Assembly: GCF_016616425.1 (NCBI RefSeq)
Contig: NZ_CP067101.1
Span: 6,448,001 to 6,512,000 of the forward strand
Direction of reading: 5' to 3'
DNA length: 64,000 nucleotides
From: Bradyrhizobium diazoefficiens
GTDB lineage: Bacteria; Pseudomonadota; Alphaproteobacteria; Rhizobiales; Xanthobacteraceae
Shown: piece after piece, positions 1-8,912 of the stretch
Layout: each line of letters opens with the position of its first letter
Position numbering within the stretch: the stretch's first letter is position 1
Position numbers and translations under genes: made by a program
Notes under the pieces: model-generated
What the model was told of the DNA's origin: nothing
The model's database searches: none
The model's input: the letters and a program-made list of their open reading frames with translations, nothing else

Positions 1-195
1 GGCGACGCAAAAGGTCGTGCTTTCAAGGATAGCGCTATCGCGCGGCACTTTTCCGGCCTACCGAGAAGTGCGGGAACGGTATCTGCTAGCGGACGGTCGA
101 AGATCGGATAGCCTCCGCTTGTGAACTCCATGACCAACGGGTCACGGCGCTTCGGCTTACAGAAGGCGAGCAGCCAATTGTGGTGCATGCCAACG

Positions 196-345
196 TCAGA
201 GACGAGAGCGGTGCGCTCCGGCAGCGCCTTTAGCCTCGGGGTTCTGTACGCCAAGTGGCGCGGGCATCAACCCGATCGAAGAACCGGGTTCGTTGAACAA
301 TTCATCGCGCGCTTCGATCAGTCCTTCCGTGCCGGCGAGTTTCAT
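196..345 (-). CDS. short ORF coupled to the transporter gene, probably a broken gene
   Basis: A 49-residue frame begins at an ATG that overlaps the stop codon of the transporter gene (ATGA), the arrangement of a translationally coupled second gene. The beginning (MKLAGTEGLIEARDELFNE) looks like a real soluble protein, but the frame ends early in a Gly/Ala/Arg-rich tail. A different minus-strand frame is open from about 188 to the window edge, which would fit a frameshifted gene continuing outside. I do not recognise the family; a metabolic partner of the transporter is only a guess. Confidence 0.3.
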   Translation of the reverse strand: MKLAGTEGLIEARDELFNEPGSSIGLMPAPLGVQNPEAKGAAGAHRSRL

Positions 346-1745
346 TTGAGATAACCCATGATTATCAGGACGACCGTGACTGTAACTGCGCCGCCGATCC
401 GGGTCGCGATCTGTGCGAACGGCATCAGTTGCATACGATTGGCGGCGGTGAGGATCGCGACGTCCCCAGTGCCGCCCTGGCCACTGTGGCAAGCATTCAC
501 GATCGCCGTCTCGATCGGGTACATGTTCATGAAGCGACCGACCGCGAAGCCAGTCGCCATGATCGTGACAACGGTCGACACGATGGTGACGATGTTGGCA
601 AAGTGAAACGCCGCGACCAGCTTGGCCCATGGCGTCAGCGCGACACCGATCGCGAACAGCAGTGGATAGGTCATGCTGGTCCGCGCGAATTCGTAGACGA
701 CCAATCCACCCTGCTGAAGCTCGGGCGACACGGCCCGGCTCAGCTTGGCGAGCACCGCCAGGAACAGCATTGCCACCGGCGCCGGCACCCCAAACAAATG
801 GTGGCAGAGCACGCCGAGCAGATAGAGCGCGATCCCGGTCAAGCCTGCGGCCGCAATCGCGGTCACGCCGACAGGGCCGACGCCCTGCTCCTTACCGCCC
901 TCCCCGTGCGCGTCCTGGATGTCGAGGTCGCGATCGCTGTGCGGCTGCAGGCGACCCTCGCCTGTGAGCTGCGGGTATTTCTTGCCAATGAAGTTGAGCG
1001 CGCCGGAGAGAAGGATGGCCGTCAGGCTTCCCAGCATCACCGGCGGCAGCACTTGCGCAAACACCTCACCCTGCGGCACGCCGGTCGATGCGGCATATCC
1101 GATCGACAGCGGGATTGCGCCCTCGCCCACGCCGCCGGCCATGATCGGCACGACCACGTAGAAAAACGTGTGGGACGCACCAAGCCCGAGCGCGGTGCCG
1201 ACGGCAGTACCGACTATCGCGGCCACGACAGAGCCGAGCGCGAGCGGCACGAATATTTTCAGGAAGCCTCGGATCAGGACCTCGCGGTCCATCGCAAAGA
1301 TGCTGCCGACGATGATGGAGGCGATGAAAAGGTAGAGAAAGTTGGTCGACCTGGTGAAGTCGATGATCGATTTTTCGACCTGCAGCGGAATCAGGTGATA
1401 GAAAGCCAGGGCGGACGGAATGAAGGTGGCGAAGATTGCGCCGGCACCCATGCTGCGTAGCACCGGCAGCCGTTTGCCGAGCTCGGCGCAGGTGAACCCG
1501 CCGAGTATCAGCACCACGATCATGGTCGGCCCGTCCGACTTGATCTCGCCGGTATAGACAAGGGCGGCTACGAGAACAATGAGCACGAGATAAATCGGGA
1601 GCGGAATGATTCCCACCCGGGTATCCGTCAGGCGCCACCATCCTTCAGGCCAGAAGCGGCGGACGATATCCACCGTGTTTGTAGCTACCGGCTGCGCGGT
1701 GATCTCGTGATGCGCGACAATCCCGCTTGCGTCCTGCGACGACAT
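342..1745 (-). CDS. 2-hydroxycarboxylate transporter family protein (citrate/malate type)
   Basis: Inner-membrane secondary transporter for 2-hydroxycarboxylates such as malate or citrate (2-HCT family), probably coupled to Na+ or H+. About 467 residues, the usual family length, with some eleven hydrophobic segments. The two family signatures are present: a Gly-rich AGGVGEGAIPLSIGYA in the first half and GQGGTGDVAILTAANRM followed by LMPFAQIATRIGG in the second, matching the two re-entrant loops of CitS-like carriers. The start at 1745 is chosen because a strong GGGAGGAGG ribosome site lies just upstream, although the frame extends further. It lies near a binding protein and a TctD/TctE-like two-component pair, so regulation by those proteins is plausible. 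The exact substrate cannot be read from the sequence. Confidence 0.9.
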   Translation of the reverse strand: MSSQDASGIVAHHEITAQPVATNTVDIVRRFWPEGWWRLTDTRVGIIPLPIYLVLIVLVAALVYTGEIKSDGPTMIVVLILGGFTCAELGKRLPVLRSMGAGAIFATFIPSALAFYHLIPLQVEKSIIDFTRSTNFLYLFIASIIVGSIFAMDREVLIRGFLKIFVPLALGSVVAAIVGTAVGTALGLGASHTFFYVVVPIMAGGVGEGAIPLSIGYAASTGVPQGEVFAQVLPPVMLGSLTAILLSGALNFIGKKYPQLTGEGRLQPHSDRDLDIQDAHGEGGKEQGVGPVGVTAIAAAGLTGIALYLLGVLCHHLFGVPAPVAMLFLAVLAKLSRAVSPELQQGGLVVYEFARTSMTYPLLFAIGVALTPWAKLVAAFHFANIVTIVSTVVTIMATGFAVGRFMNMYPIETAIVNACHSGQGGTGDVAILTAANRMQLMPFAQIATRIGGAVTVTVVLIIMGYLK

Positions 1746-2172
1746 GTCTAGCCTCCTCCCGCTTGTGCTCTTCGCCGGCGGTCGATGAGCGCCCGTGCCG
1801 CGCAAACGGTGGATGGCGAACGTCTTTGTTCCGGTCGTTTTGTTCGGCGGAATGATAAATCGTCCGACCTGTCAGCAACCTGTCACGCCAGGCGTCTGGT
1901 TTGGCTTTCGAGTGGTCACGGCCTCATTGCGGGGGAAAAAGCGTTCGTGCGAGGCTTGGTGAGAGGAACCTCTGCCTCGCAGGGCGTCAGGCGATTTGTG
2001 CTCCTTGAGCAATTGGGTCCGGCATAGCCACAGCCTCCATCCACTGTGCACTTGAGAACGGCCTTATCCCCACTTCCTTCCCAAATCACCCAAATGACGC
2101 AGGCGACGGCATTACCGCAGATGCTCGTTAACGGCCGTGCCCTGGATAGGCCAATGGACCCGAAAATGAGGA
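1746..2172. other. non-coding stretch upstream of the transporter
   Basis: No frame here has family resemblance. It should hold the promoter of the transporter gene and the worn 3' end of the neighbouring MFS pseudogene. No clear promoter box was identified. Confidence 0.4.
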
Positions 2173-3440
2173 CTACGCCAACACTGGAACCGCATCCGGC
2201 ATTGCCGCCAACCTTGCCCAAGCGCCGCAAAGCCACTCCCCCCCTGCAGCACCTCTTGACGTCAACATCATCACGAAGATCATCGAGAGCATCCGCCATT
2301 GCGTGAACTGGGCATCCATCGCCTGGGCTGGAGACACTGAAGCCATGGTCAGATAAATCGCCGCACCGTCAAGATTTCCAAACGGGAGCGTCAGGCCGCG
2401 GAGCTCTTGCTGCAGCCGAGCTCTCCAAATGTGCGAGGCGCCGAGAGCAACAACCAATTCTTCACTGCGAAGCAGCTTCCACAGACCGCCCCCAAAATCG
2501 CGCGAGAACGGCCAGGACCCACAAACGCCAAACTGATACTGGCAAAAAGCGTGACAATCAGAAGCCCGAGATTGCCGACGAACTTAATGCCGCTCTTGGC
2601 CATGATACGAGCACCGACGCGATGCCAAACGGTATCAAGTTCAACAACCCCATCTGAATGTCGGCGGAAGATTTAATGATTTGCCGCTGCCGGAACGAGG
2701 CAGTGGCCTGCGCCGGAGGCGCCCGCATAGACGAGCGAACCAGCCAGGACGTATTTGTTCGGGAAGGCCTGCCAAGGGCGAGAGATGGCCGACTTTGGCT
2801 TTTGGCGATGATTTCTCTCGCGCCAACCGCCCGGTGAGCCACCGTCGCTGCTCCTAATTCACCCGGGCGACTTCGGCCGGTCGGACACGAAGAAGGCAGC
2901 CTTCCCGAGCATGGCGGCCGGGAGCGCCTCGAGCACGAACATCCATTGCCGACGGTGACAGCCGAGCAGGCCGTTGAGTTGAAGCAAGGCAGCCAAATCG
3001 GTAAGCCGAAAAAGCTCGAGAGCGGGATCGCCACCATAAAGAGCGCGACGATCCGGCCGCGATACTGCGCTGGAAGCAGCACGGCAAGTACAGTATCACG
3101 CCCGCAAAGAAAGAAACCAGCCTCCGCAATTCCCAGCAGCAGGCGGATTGCGAGGAACGAACAAGGCCCCACCGCGAACGCCATGCCGGCGCACACGATC
3201 TCCCGCGACGTCATGATGCGAGCATCCGGATCTTCGCACCGCCTTCACCATCGTCCGATTGCCGGGCACGTCGAAGAGCACGTCGGTGATGCAGAACAGT
3301 CCGAGGCCGAAGGCCGCCGAGGTCGGCCTGATGTCACTGTTCATCTGCGGGGCTACGAACCCGCATTGACCCGGTCAACGCGATGAAACAGCACGTCATC
3401 AGGAATGACGTGCAAGGTGACGCCTTTTTCATCGCCGCAG
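2173..3440 (-). pseudogene. decayed MFS permease (anion:cation symporter type)
   Basis: Pieces of one MFS transporter appear in order in different minus-strand frames. A worn N-terminus with VDRVNAG lies near 3375, then the first-helix region SAAFGLGLFCITDVLFD near 3300, then IRLLLGIAEAGFF near 3150, FAGVILYLP in another frame, and RGRIVALFMVAIPLSSFFG near 3050. A late segment, GLLNLIPFGIASVLVSW, lies near 2620. These match the order of ACS-family permeases for tartrate, phthalate or related acids. Several frameshifts and an in-frame stop near the N-terminus make a functional product impossible. It lies between the binding protein and the 2-HCT carrier, so it may be an older transporter of the same locus. 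Confidence 0.8.
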
Positions 3441-3471
3441 CTCCAGTTCACCCACGGATTTCTCAGCCAGT

Positions 3472-4566
3472 TCAGCGCGCGTGAAGCGATGCTTTCCAGT
3501 CCTTCAGGAAGCGCTGGCGTTTGGCCCGATCGAGATAGGTCATCAGGTCGATGCTCAGCGCGATCGGCCGCAGCGCGTTGGCCGCATCGGCGTAGCCAGG
3601 AATGGCCAGCTTCATGTCGTCACGAACCGCGCCGAGGGAATGTCGGGCCAACAAGGTCTGGCCGGTGTGCGACAGCAGAAAGTCGACGAAGCGCCTGGCC
3701 AGTTCCGGCTGCCTGGCCGACTGCGGGATCAGTGCGATTCGCGACAAGAGCAGCATGTAGTCGCTCGGAAAGATGATGCCAATATCCTGGTTGCGCTTGG
3801 CGCGCTCCAACGCGTAGGAGCCCAGCACGTTGTAGGCCAGCAGAAGTTCACCGCTGCCAACCCGATCGATCATCGGATCCGACGAGGCGAAGAGCTTAAC
3901 CTCCGCGCGCCCCATCGCTGCGACCAGCTTCCAGGTTTGCGCCGTGACGCGCACATCCTGGGTGATAAAGAGAAGGCCGGTGCCGCTCAATTCGGGATCG
4001 TAGGTCGCAATTTTGCCGCGGAATACGGCCAGGTGATCTGTCAGGAGGCGCAAGAACTCGGCATGGTCTTTCGGCACCAGTCCTTCGCGCAACAGGCGCT
4101 TGTTGTAGACGATGACCACCGGCTCGGCCGTAATCCCGTAGGCGCGGTCCTTCCATCGGGCCCAGCCGGGAATCCCGTCGGCTTCGGGCGAGCGGTATTC
4201 AGCCGCATATCCGTCATTGGCGAGCTTGATCTGGAGATCCATCGAGGAGCTCCAGACTACATCGGCTGAGCCCCTTGCTCCGGATGGCTTCACCACATCG
4301 TCAAACAGCTCGTTGGATAAAACCTTTGAATACTGCACCGGAACCTCCGGGTTCCGATTCATGAATTCGGTCATCAGGTCTGAGACTTCCGAACTGTCCG
4401 TCGTGCCGTACACCACGAGACGAACCTGGGAACGGCCGGATCTTGCGCTCCCGTCAACACCGGTGTTGGCGGCAAAGGCCGCGGCGCAGAACAGGAGATG
4501 CAATGCCAGGGCGCACAAGGTGGCAGGCAGACGGCACAGCGGAATGGCATGGTGACGAATTCGCAT
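3472..4566 (-). CDS. periplasmic substrate-binding protein (iron/phosphoglycerate-type, PgtC-like)
   Basis: Secreted solute-binding protein of about 364 residues. A signal peptide is evident after the start at 4566, with a basic N-terminus, the hydrophobic run LCALALHLLFCAAAFA and Ala-rich cleavage. The mature part has the type II binding-protein pattern: VRLVVYGTTDSSEVSDLM, NPEVPVQYSK, ADVVWSSSMDLQ, YNKRLL and the C-terminal DFLLSHTGQTLL. It is transcribed away from the response regulator gene. No ABC permease or ATPase gene is nearby, so it may serve as a ligand sensor for the histidine kinase rather than in transport, as proposed for PgtC-type proteins. The longer frame upstream overlaps the divergent gene and was rejected. 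Confidence 0.85.
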   Translation of the reverse strand: MRIRHHAIPLCRLPATLCALALHLLFCAAAFAANTGVDGSARSGRSQVRLVVYGTTDSSEVSDLMTEFMNRNPEVPVQYSKVLSNELFDDVVKPSGARGSADVVWSSSMDLQIKLANDGYAAEYRSPEADGIPGWARWKDRAYGITAEPVVIVYNKRLLREGLVPKDHAEFLRLLTDHLAVFRGKIATYDPELSGTGLLFITQDVRVTAQTWKLVAAMGRAEVKLFASSDPMIDRVGSGELLLAYNVLGSYALERAKRNQDIGIIFPSDYMLLLSRIALIPQSARQPELARRFVDFLLSHTGQTLLARHSLGAVRDDMKLAIPGYADAANALRPIALSIDLMTYLDRAKRQRFLKDWKASLHAR

Positions 4567-4660
4567 GGATGACGGGCGATCTTTTGACCTAGCGACGCAT
4601 CTGAACTTACATTCCCGCGTTTGGCAACGTCCGCCAGCCCTAAGACCGAGGTTCATCGTC

Positions 4661-5326
4661 TTGCGTATCCTGATCGTTGAGGACGACACGTCATTGGTCC
4701 GGGGTCTCAGGAAGGCATTGGCGGCGTCAGGCGTCGCCGTCGATCACGAGATGAGCGGATCGGGCGCGATCGAGATCGCCCCGTCCGAAGCCTACTCCCT
4801 GATCGTGCTCGACCTGGGTCTGCCGGATATGCCGGGCTGGGAGGTGTTGCGCAAACTGCGCGGCAACGGGTGCGAGGTGCCGATTCTCATCCTTACGGCA
4901 GTCGGAGAGGTCAAGGACAAGATCAAATGCTTTAACCTCGGGGCTGATGATTATCTCACCAAGCCGTTCGATCTTGACGAGTTCGAGGCACGGGTGAAGG
5001 CTTTGATGCGGCGTGGCAAAGGCCGTCCCGACCCCACCCTGAGATGCGGCTCGTTGTTGCTGGACACCTCCTCCTCGACTGCCAAGATTGGCGACCAGCC
5101 ATTGTTGCTGCGCCGCCGCGAAGTCGCCGTCCTCGAAATCCTGATGTCACATGCCGGCCGACTGGTACGAAAGGACCGTCTGATTTCAGAAGTCTTCGGC
5201 TTCGACGAGCCGGTCGCGCCGAATGCCATTGAACTCTATGTCGCGCGGCTGCGGCAGAAGCTTGGACCGGAAGGACCGACGATCAAGACGGTACGAGGTC
5301 TTGGCTATCTGATGGAGGATAGGTGA
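4661..5326 (+). CDS. OmpR-type response regulator (TctD-like)
   Basis: DNA-binding response regulator of about 221 residues. The receiver domain (1-115) has the acidic pair EDD at 8-9, the phospho-acceptor Asp at about 51 in IVLDLGLPDMPGW, the Thr of ILTAVGE and the Lys of DYLTKPFD. The C-terminal winged helix (125-220) ends with VRGLGYLM. I place the start at the TTG at 4661, which gives the canonical LRILIVEDD N-terminus; the longer frame from 4565 would overlap the divergent binding-protein start. The stop overlaps the kinase start (GTGA), so the pair is translationally coupled. Confidence 0.9.
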   Translation: MRILIVEDDTSLVRGLRKALAASGVAVDHEMSGSGAIEIAPSEAYSLIVLDLGLPDMPGWEVLRKLRGNGCEVPILILTAVGEVKDKIKCFNLGADDYLTKPFDLDEFEARVKALMRRGKGRPDPTLRCGSLLLDTSSSTAKIGDQPLLLRRREVAVLEILMSHAGRLVRKDRLISEVFGFDEPVAPNAIELYVARLRQKLGPEGPTIKTVRGLGYLMEDR

Positions 5327-6738
5327 CCGCGAAACGATCGCCGTCGCTGCGCCGGGCGCTGCTTCTCAATCTATTGATTCCAACGAGCGCGCTTGCGCTC
5401 GCATTTGGACTCGCCGGACTGCTGCTGATCAACAAGACGATCGAGAGTGCCTATGACCGCGTTCTCGATGGTTCGGCCAAAGCGATCGCCGAGCGAGTGA
5501 CGGTCGAAGACGGAGAAATTACGGTCGATCTGCCCCAGGTTGCACTCGGAATGCTCGAGACCAAGTCCAACGATAGTATCTACTATAGCGTATCCTACGA
5601 TCACGCGGTGGTCACCGGCTATCAGGATCTGCCGCGCGCGGCTGCGGCCACGATTCCAGTCGGCACCATCGAGCATTTCGATTCCTTATACAGGGGACTG
5701 GCGGTGCGCGTCGCGGCAACGACCCAGGCGGCGTACGGGAAACCGCTTCCGGTCCTGATCGAGGTCGCCGAGACCATGAGCGGGCGCGCGGCGGTGCAAC
5801 GCCAGCTCCTGCTCGCGTTGATCGCGCTCGAAATCGGCATCATCACCACGGCTGCCGTGCTGGTCTGGCTCGCTGTCCGGCGCGGGCTATCGCCGCTGGT
5901 GGACCTCCAGCGGGAGATCGATACGCGACAACTCGGCGCGCGATCGAGCCTTGACCGGCTCGACCTCGAACGCATTCCAGTCGAAGCCCATCCACCCGTG
6001 CGCGCGATGAACGAGCTGTTCGCCCGCCTCGAGGTCGGGATTCAGGTCATCCGGAACTTCATCGCCGACGCTTCGCATCAAATGAAGACGCCGCTTGCTG
6101 CGTTGCGCGTCCATCTGGCACTGCTGCAGCGCGACACCAGACTCTTGCCCGGACACGTCGAGACCATCGCCGAGATCGAGAAGTCGACCAAACATCTGGA
6201 TCGGCTGGTCGCTCAGCTCATCGTAATGGCGCGCACGGAGCAAATCGATGTCGCTGAACCACGCCCCGATGTCGGAGCTTCCGATCTCGTTGCGAGCACC
6301 GGTGATGCGATGGGTATCGTGGCGTCGTTCGCCGCGGCGAAGGACGTCGAGCTAGCCTTTGAATCGGAGGTTGATCACGCACCCGTCAATGCAGCACCCT
6401 CAATGCTGCACGACATCCTGACCAACTTGATCGACAATGCGATCAGATACAATCATGACGGCGGAACGGTCGTTGTTAGCATTCGTTCAGGCGCTGGCCA
6501 ATACACCGTAAAGATTGCCGATAACGGACCGGGCATCGCTGGGGAATATCGGGAGCGGGTGTTCGATCGCTTCTATCGCGTTCCGACCGCCAATCATCCG
6601 GTCGGCTCCGGCCTCGGACTTTCCATTGTCCGCGTTTTGGTGCGACAAAGCAACGGCACGGTCGAATTGACGGAAGGTATCGGTGGTCTTGGCCTCGCCG
6701 TCGTGGTCAGCTTCCCCTCGAAACAGCACGACACCTGA
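5323..6738 (+). CDS. sensor histidine kinase (TctE-like)
   Basis: Inner-membrane sensor kinase of 471 residues, GTG start. It has an N-terminal transmembrane helix (about 15-35), a periplasmic sensor region of about 125 residues resembling the two-component sensor kinase N-terminal domain of TctE, a second helix (about 160-185), and the catalytic core. The phospho-acceptor His is at 252 in DASHQMKTPLAAL. The N box is LIDNAIRYN, the G1 box DNGPGIAG, and the G2 box GSGLGLSIVR. All catalytic boxes are intact. With the coupled regulator and the divergent binding protein it probably senses a carboxylic acid and controls uptake genes such as the 2-HCT carrier. Confidence 0.9.
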   Translation: MTAKRSPSLRRALLLNLLIPTSALALAFGLAGLLLINKTIESAYDRVLDGSAKAIAERVTVEDGEITVDLPQVALGMLETKSNDSIYYSVSYDHAVVTGYQDLPRAAAATIPVGTIEHFDSLYRGLAVRVAATTQAAYGKPLPVLIEVAETMSGRAAVQRQLLLALIALEIGIITTAAVLVWLAVRRGLSPLVDLQREIDTRQLGARSSLDRLDLERIPVEAHPPVRAMNELFARLEVGIQVIRNFIADASHQMKTPLAALRVHLALLQRDTRLLPGHVETIAEIEKSTKHLDRLVAQLIVMARTEQIDVAEPRPDVGASDLVASTGDAMGIVASFAAAKDVELAFESEVDHAPVNAAPSMLHDILTNLIDNAIRYNHDGGTVVVSIRSGAGQYTVKIADNGPGIAGEYRERVFDRFYRVPTANHPVGSGLGLSIVRVLVRQSNGTVELTEGIGGLGLAVVVSFPSKQHDT

Positions 6739-6843
6739 TTGACACCATCAAACCACTTCCCGCACCAGATGGGGACAAAGCACAACGAAGACGGCCGAAA
6801 CCAAACGACAACACAACAAAGTCCACGAGCCGGTCGATATTCC

Positions 6844-6892
6844 GCCGCACATACTGGTCTGGTTCTTGATTCGAGCTCAGGCGGGCCCTCCA
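6844..6892 (+). repeat. left tRNA-3'-end-like attachment repeat (degenerate)
   Basis: A 49-base segment aligns without gaps to 36488-36536 at 37 of 49 positions, including GGTCTGGTT, TTCGAG and CGGGCCC. The preceding 80 bases also resemble the sequence before the right copy (both run CGCACCAGA, then A/C-rich with CAAAC or CACAACAAA). The right copy is clearly the 3' half of a tRNA-Met gene. The left copy is more worn, although its T-arm can still pair. It most likely marks the left end of an integrated island, next to the integrase remnant. Confidence 0.55.
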
Positions 6893-6914
6893 GCAGCAAC
6901 AGCGCAGCCTCTTC

Positions 6915-7530
6915 TGTTGTTGGCGGTAGGGGACTGTGCGGACGCTTTGAGAACGGCTCGATTTTTTTAGATCGGCAAAGCCATCGATCCCGTCAGCCCA
7001 ATGCTGCATCGGCTTGGCGCGCGAGCCGATCCGTGCCAACGGTCCGTGCCGTCTGTAAATCGCCTTTACAGAGCCATTTTCGAGATGTGCCAACTGTAAT
7101 TCGATGACATCACCATCCCATGCCCTGGCTTCCTTGAACTCTTCATGGTGGCAAAGAGTTGAGAAGCTAGTGCGGAAGCCATGGGCGTAATGTTCGGTTC
7201 TAGTGTCGATGCCGCGCGCACGCAGCACAGAGCGTCGCGTTAGATAGCGGTGCGTCTCTGGCACAGGGAAATACGTAGCGCCGATTACCGTTGATCTGTT
7301 ACACGCGCCGCAGGATTGCGAGGGCTTGGCGCGACAGCGGCACTAGATGGTCCCATCCAGTTTTCATCTTCGCCGCCCGTATGGTCCTGCGTTTTGGCAT
7401 CCCAATCGACGTCGGCCAATTTCATGTCGTTAATCATGCCCGGGCGAGCGATCGTCAATGCATCGCCCCGAAGGGCACTGCCGATCACGTCGCCAAATCT
7501 GGCCTTCTCCCATGGCGGCATGATCAGGCT
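6915..7530 (-). pseudogene. decayed tyrosine recombinase (P4-type integrase) C-terminal part
   Basis: The minus strand holds pieces of the catalytic domain of an island integrase. A central piece, ALTIARPGMINDMKLADVDWD, lies near 7430 and corresponds to the 'ARPGEL...W..ID' region of the family. A later piece has HGFRTSFSTL near 7170, DVIELQLAH near 7100 and KPMQHWADGID near 7000, which match the HGFR, QLAH and final helix of P4-like integrases. Frame changes and missing segments make it non-functional. Its C-terminal end faces the left att-like repeat, the arrangement of an integrated element. Confidence 0.75.
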
Positions 7531-7665
7531 GAAAGCCGAGCCACATGCTGCGGCTCAGCGACTTCGGCCGCGGTCTCGACCCTGCGTTAAGCTGCTCAAA
7601 GCGTGTGGGGAATCGGCTGTATTCTCTTTGCCGAAATGGCTTTTGCGCCGTATAGATGGACCGAT

Positions 7666-7953
7666 GCGGGCCAGGCGGAACTGGTAGACGCGTCAGACTT
7701 AAGCCATTGAATGCCCTAGGGAAACCCCAGGAGCAGAACTGCCCAGAGTCGGGGAAACCTTCACTGGCAATCCCGAGCCGAGCCCCCGCCAGGGGAAAGG
7801 TGTAGAGACGAGACGGGCAGCATCGGACAAGCGACAGGGTGAAGGGATAGTTCAGACCACGAACGCCAGATGGGCGGCGGCGAAAGCCGAAGTGGTACGA
7901 AAATCCGTGGGGCCGCAAGGCCTGTGCCGGTGCGAGTCCGGCCGCCCGCACCA
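7666..7953 (+). tRNA. tRNA-Leu(UAA) interrupted by a group I intron
   Basis: Exon 1 is 7666-7700 and exon 2 is 7900-7953, giving an 89-base tRNA with encoded CCA. Visible parts are a GCGGGC/GCCCGC acceptor stem, a D-arm with GGCGGAACTGGTAGACGC, an anticodon loop CTTAAAA (anticodon UAA) after splicing, a long variable arm with GGGGCCGCAAGGCCTGT, and a T-arm GCCGG-TGCGAGT-CCGGC. Apparent mismatches are at the last acceptor pair (C/C) and two anticodon-stem pairs, so the gene may be divergent or decaying. It ends 29 bases before the effector gene and lies just inside the island. Confidence 0.75.
7701..7899 (+). ncRNA. group I intron, 199 bases, in the tRNA-Leu anticodon loop
   Basis: The segment between the tRNA exons carries core motifs of the cyanobacterial and proteobacterial tRNA-Leu group I introns in the right order: AGGGAAACC, GGCAATCCCGAGCC, GGAAAGGTGTAGAGAC, GACGGG, GGGTGAAGG, TTCAGACC and GGCGGCGAAAGCCG. 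It ends in a G directly before exon 2 and follows a U at the exon 1 end, the expected splice rule, and is placed between anticodon positions 34 and 35. No open frame is inside, so it is a minimal ribozyme. The P1 pairing to the exon looks imperfect, so splicing activity is uncertain. Confidence 0.75.
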
Positions 7954-7982
7954 ATGGTTTCAACCTAAGAATTGAGACGGCG

Positions 7983-8912
7983 ATGAAAGAGCGATTTGAA
8001 GAAGAGCAAAACCGCCCCCAACTCCTTGCTTCGCTCCGCCGCCAGGATTTCGCAGGTGGGCAGCTTGAGATTGCGAATGCTCTGGCAGAAGCGGGAGAAC
8101 TTGTAGAATTCAAACCTGCCGAGAACATCATCGTCCAGCATGCCGTCGATAATGACATCTATCTGTTGGTGGCCGGAGCCGTTGCCGTTGTCGTCAATGG
8201 CGCCCAGGTCGCTACTCGGTCGGCGGGGCAACACGTCGGCGAGATGGCGGCTATAGAGCCATCGCTACCCCGCGCCGCAACGGTCACTGTTCTTGAGCAC
8301 ACGGTAGCGCTCAAGTTGACCAGCGCGGCGTTTATGGCCGTTGGCGAGAAGTTTCCGAGCGTATGGCTGCCGATCGCCCAGGAACTGTCCAAGCGGCTGC
8401 ATCAGCGCAACAAGACAATTTATCTGCCGAACCAAGCCCCCAAGCTTTTCATCATGTCCTCATCCGAGGCGTTGAAGATTGCTCACGCTGTGCGCTCTGG
8501 GTTGGATAAAGACGTGTTCAGCACGGTTTGGGACGATGGCGTCTTCTTCGCCGGCGGCTACCCGCTCGAAGCACTAGAGAAGCAGGTTGGCGAGTCGGAT
8601 TTCGCCGTCGCCATCGCCGAACCCGATGACATCTCGGAATCCCGAGGTCAGCGGGCGCCCACCGTGCGCGACAACGTGCTCTTCGAGCTGGGGCTGTTCA
8701 TGGGCAAGTTGAGCCGGTACCGCACCATCCTCGTTCATCCAAGGGTGAAGGATCTCCGGCTTCCCTCGGATCTCCAAGGCTTGACACTCGTGCCCTATCT
8801 GGCAGGCGAAGGCACGACGATCGCCGAACGCATCGCGCCTGTGTGCGAGACCATCCGCGAGCTCGTAAAGCGGTTGGGCGTGCGCACCTTTGCTATCGAA
8901 AAAGATCGATAG
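7983..8912 (+). CDS. Pycsar-type effector: cyclic-nucleotide-binding domain fused to TIR-like domain (PycTIR-like)
   Basis: A 309-residue cytosolic effector. Residues about 1-140 form a cNMP-binding domain: a beta-roll with YLLVAGAVAVVVNG and a phosphate-binding cassette GEMAAIEPSLPRAATV. Residues about 155-300 form the TIR-like domain named CAP12/Pycsar effector TIR (PF10137 type), with PKLFIMSSS at its first strand, SDFAVAIAEPDD, and the probable catalytic Glu in NVLFELGLFMGK. In the known systems such effectors bind cCMP or cUMP made by a partner cyclase and then degrade NAD+. The partner here would be the cyclase encoded at 11090-12646. It is convergent with the JAMM gene and overlaps its end by 20 bases. 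Confidence 0.85.
   Translation: MKERFEEEQNRPQLLASLRRQDFAGGQLEIANALAEAGELVEFKPAENIIVQHAVDNDIYLLVAGAVAVVVNGAQVATRSAGQHVGEMAAIEPSLPRAATVTVLEHTVALKLTSAAFMAVGEKFPSVWLPIAQELSKRLHQRNKTIYLPNQAPKLFIMSSSEALKIAHAVRSGLDKDVFSTVWDDGVFFAGGYPLEALEKQVGESDFAVAIAEPDDISESRGQRAPTVRDNVLFELGLFMGKLSRYRTILVHPRVKDLRLPSDLQGLTLVPYLAGEGTTIAERIAPVCETIRELVKRLGVRTFAIEKDR
8893..8912. repeat. inverted repeat formed by the two overlapping stop ends
   Basis: CTATCGA and TCGATAG (7 bases each) flank a 6-base spacer. Each arm carries the stop codon of one of the two convergent genes, which therefore overlap by exactly these 20 bases. A weak bidirectional terminator is possible, but the spacer and downstream sequence lack a clear T-run. 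Confidence 0.5.

Noticed and set aside
429..1460. 343-residue plus-strand frame opposite the 2-HCT transporter
   Set aside because: It is Asp/Arg/His-rich shadow sequence of a confident gene on the other strand.
3392..3412. Perfect inverted repeat CACGTCAT-N5-ATGACGTG as an operator or terminator
   Set aside because: It falls inside the N-terminal coding part of the MFS pseudogene and lacks a T-run, so it is probably incidental.
6739..6843. Gene after the histidine kinase
   Set aside because: The stretch is the A/C-rich non-coding sequence that also precedes the right boundary repeat; no frame has family resemblance.
7666..7953. tRNA-Leu as the att site of the island
   Set aside because: No second copy of its 3' end was seen in the window, whereas the tRNA-Met end is present twice.
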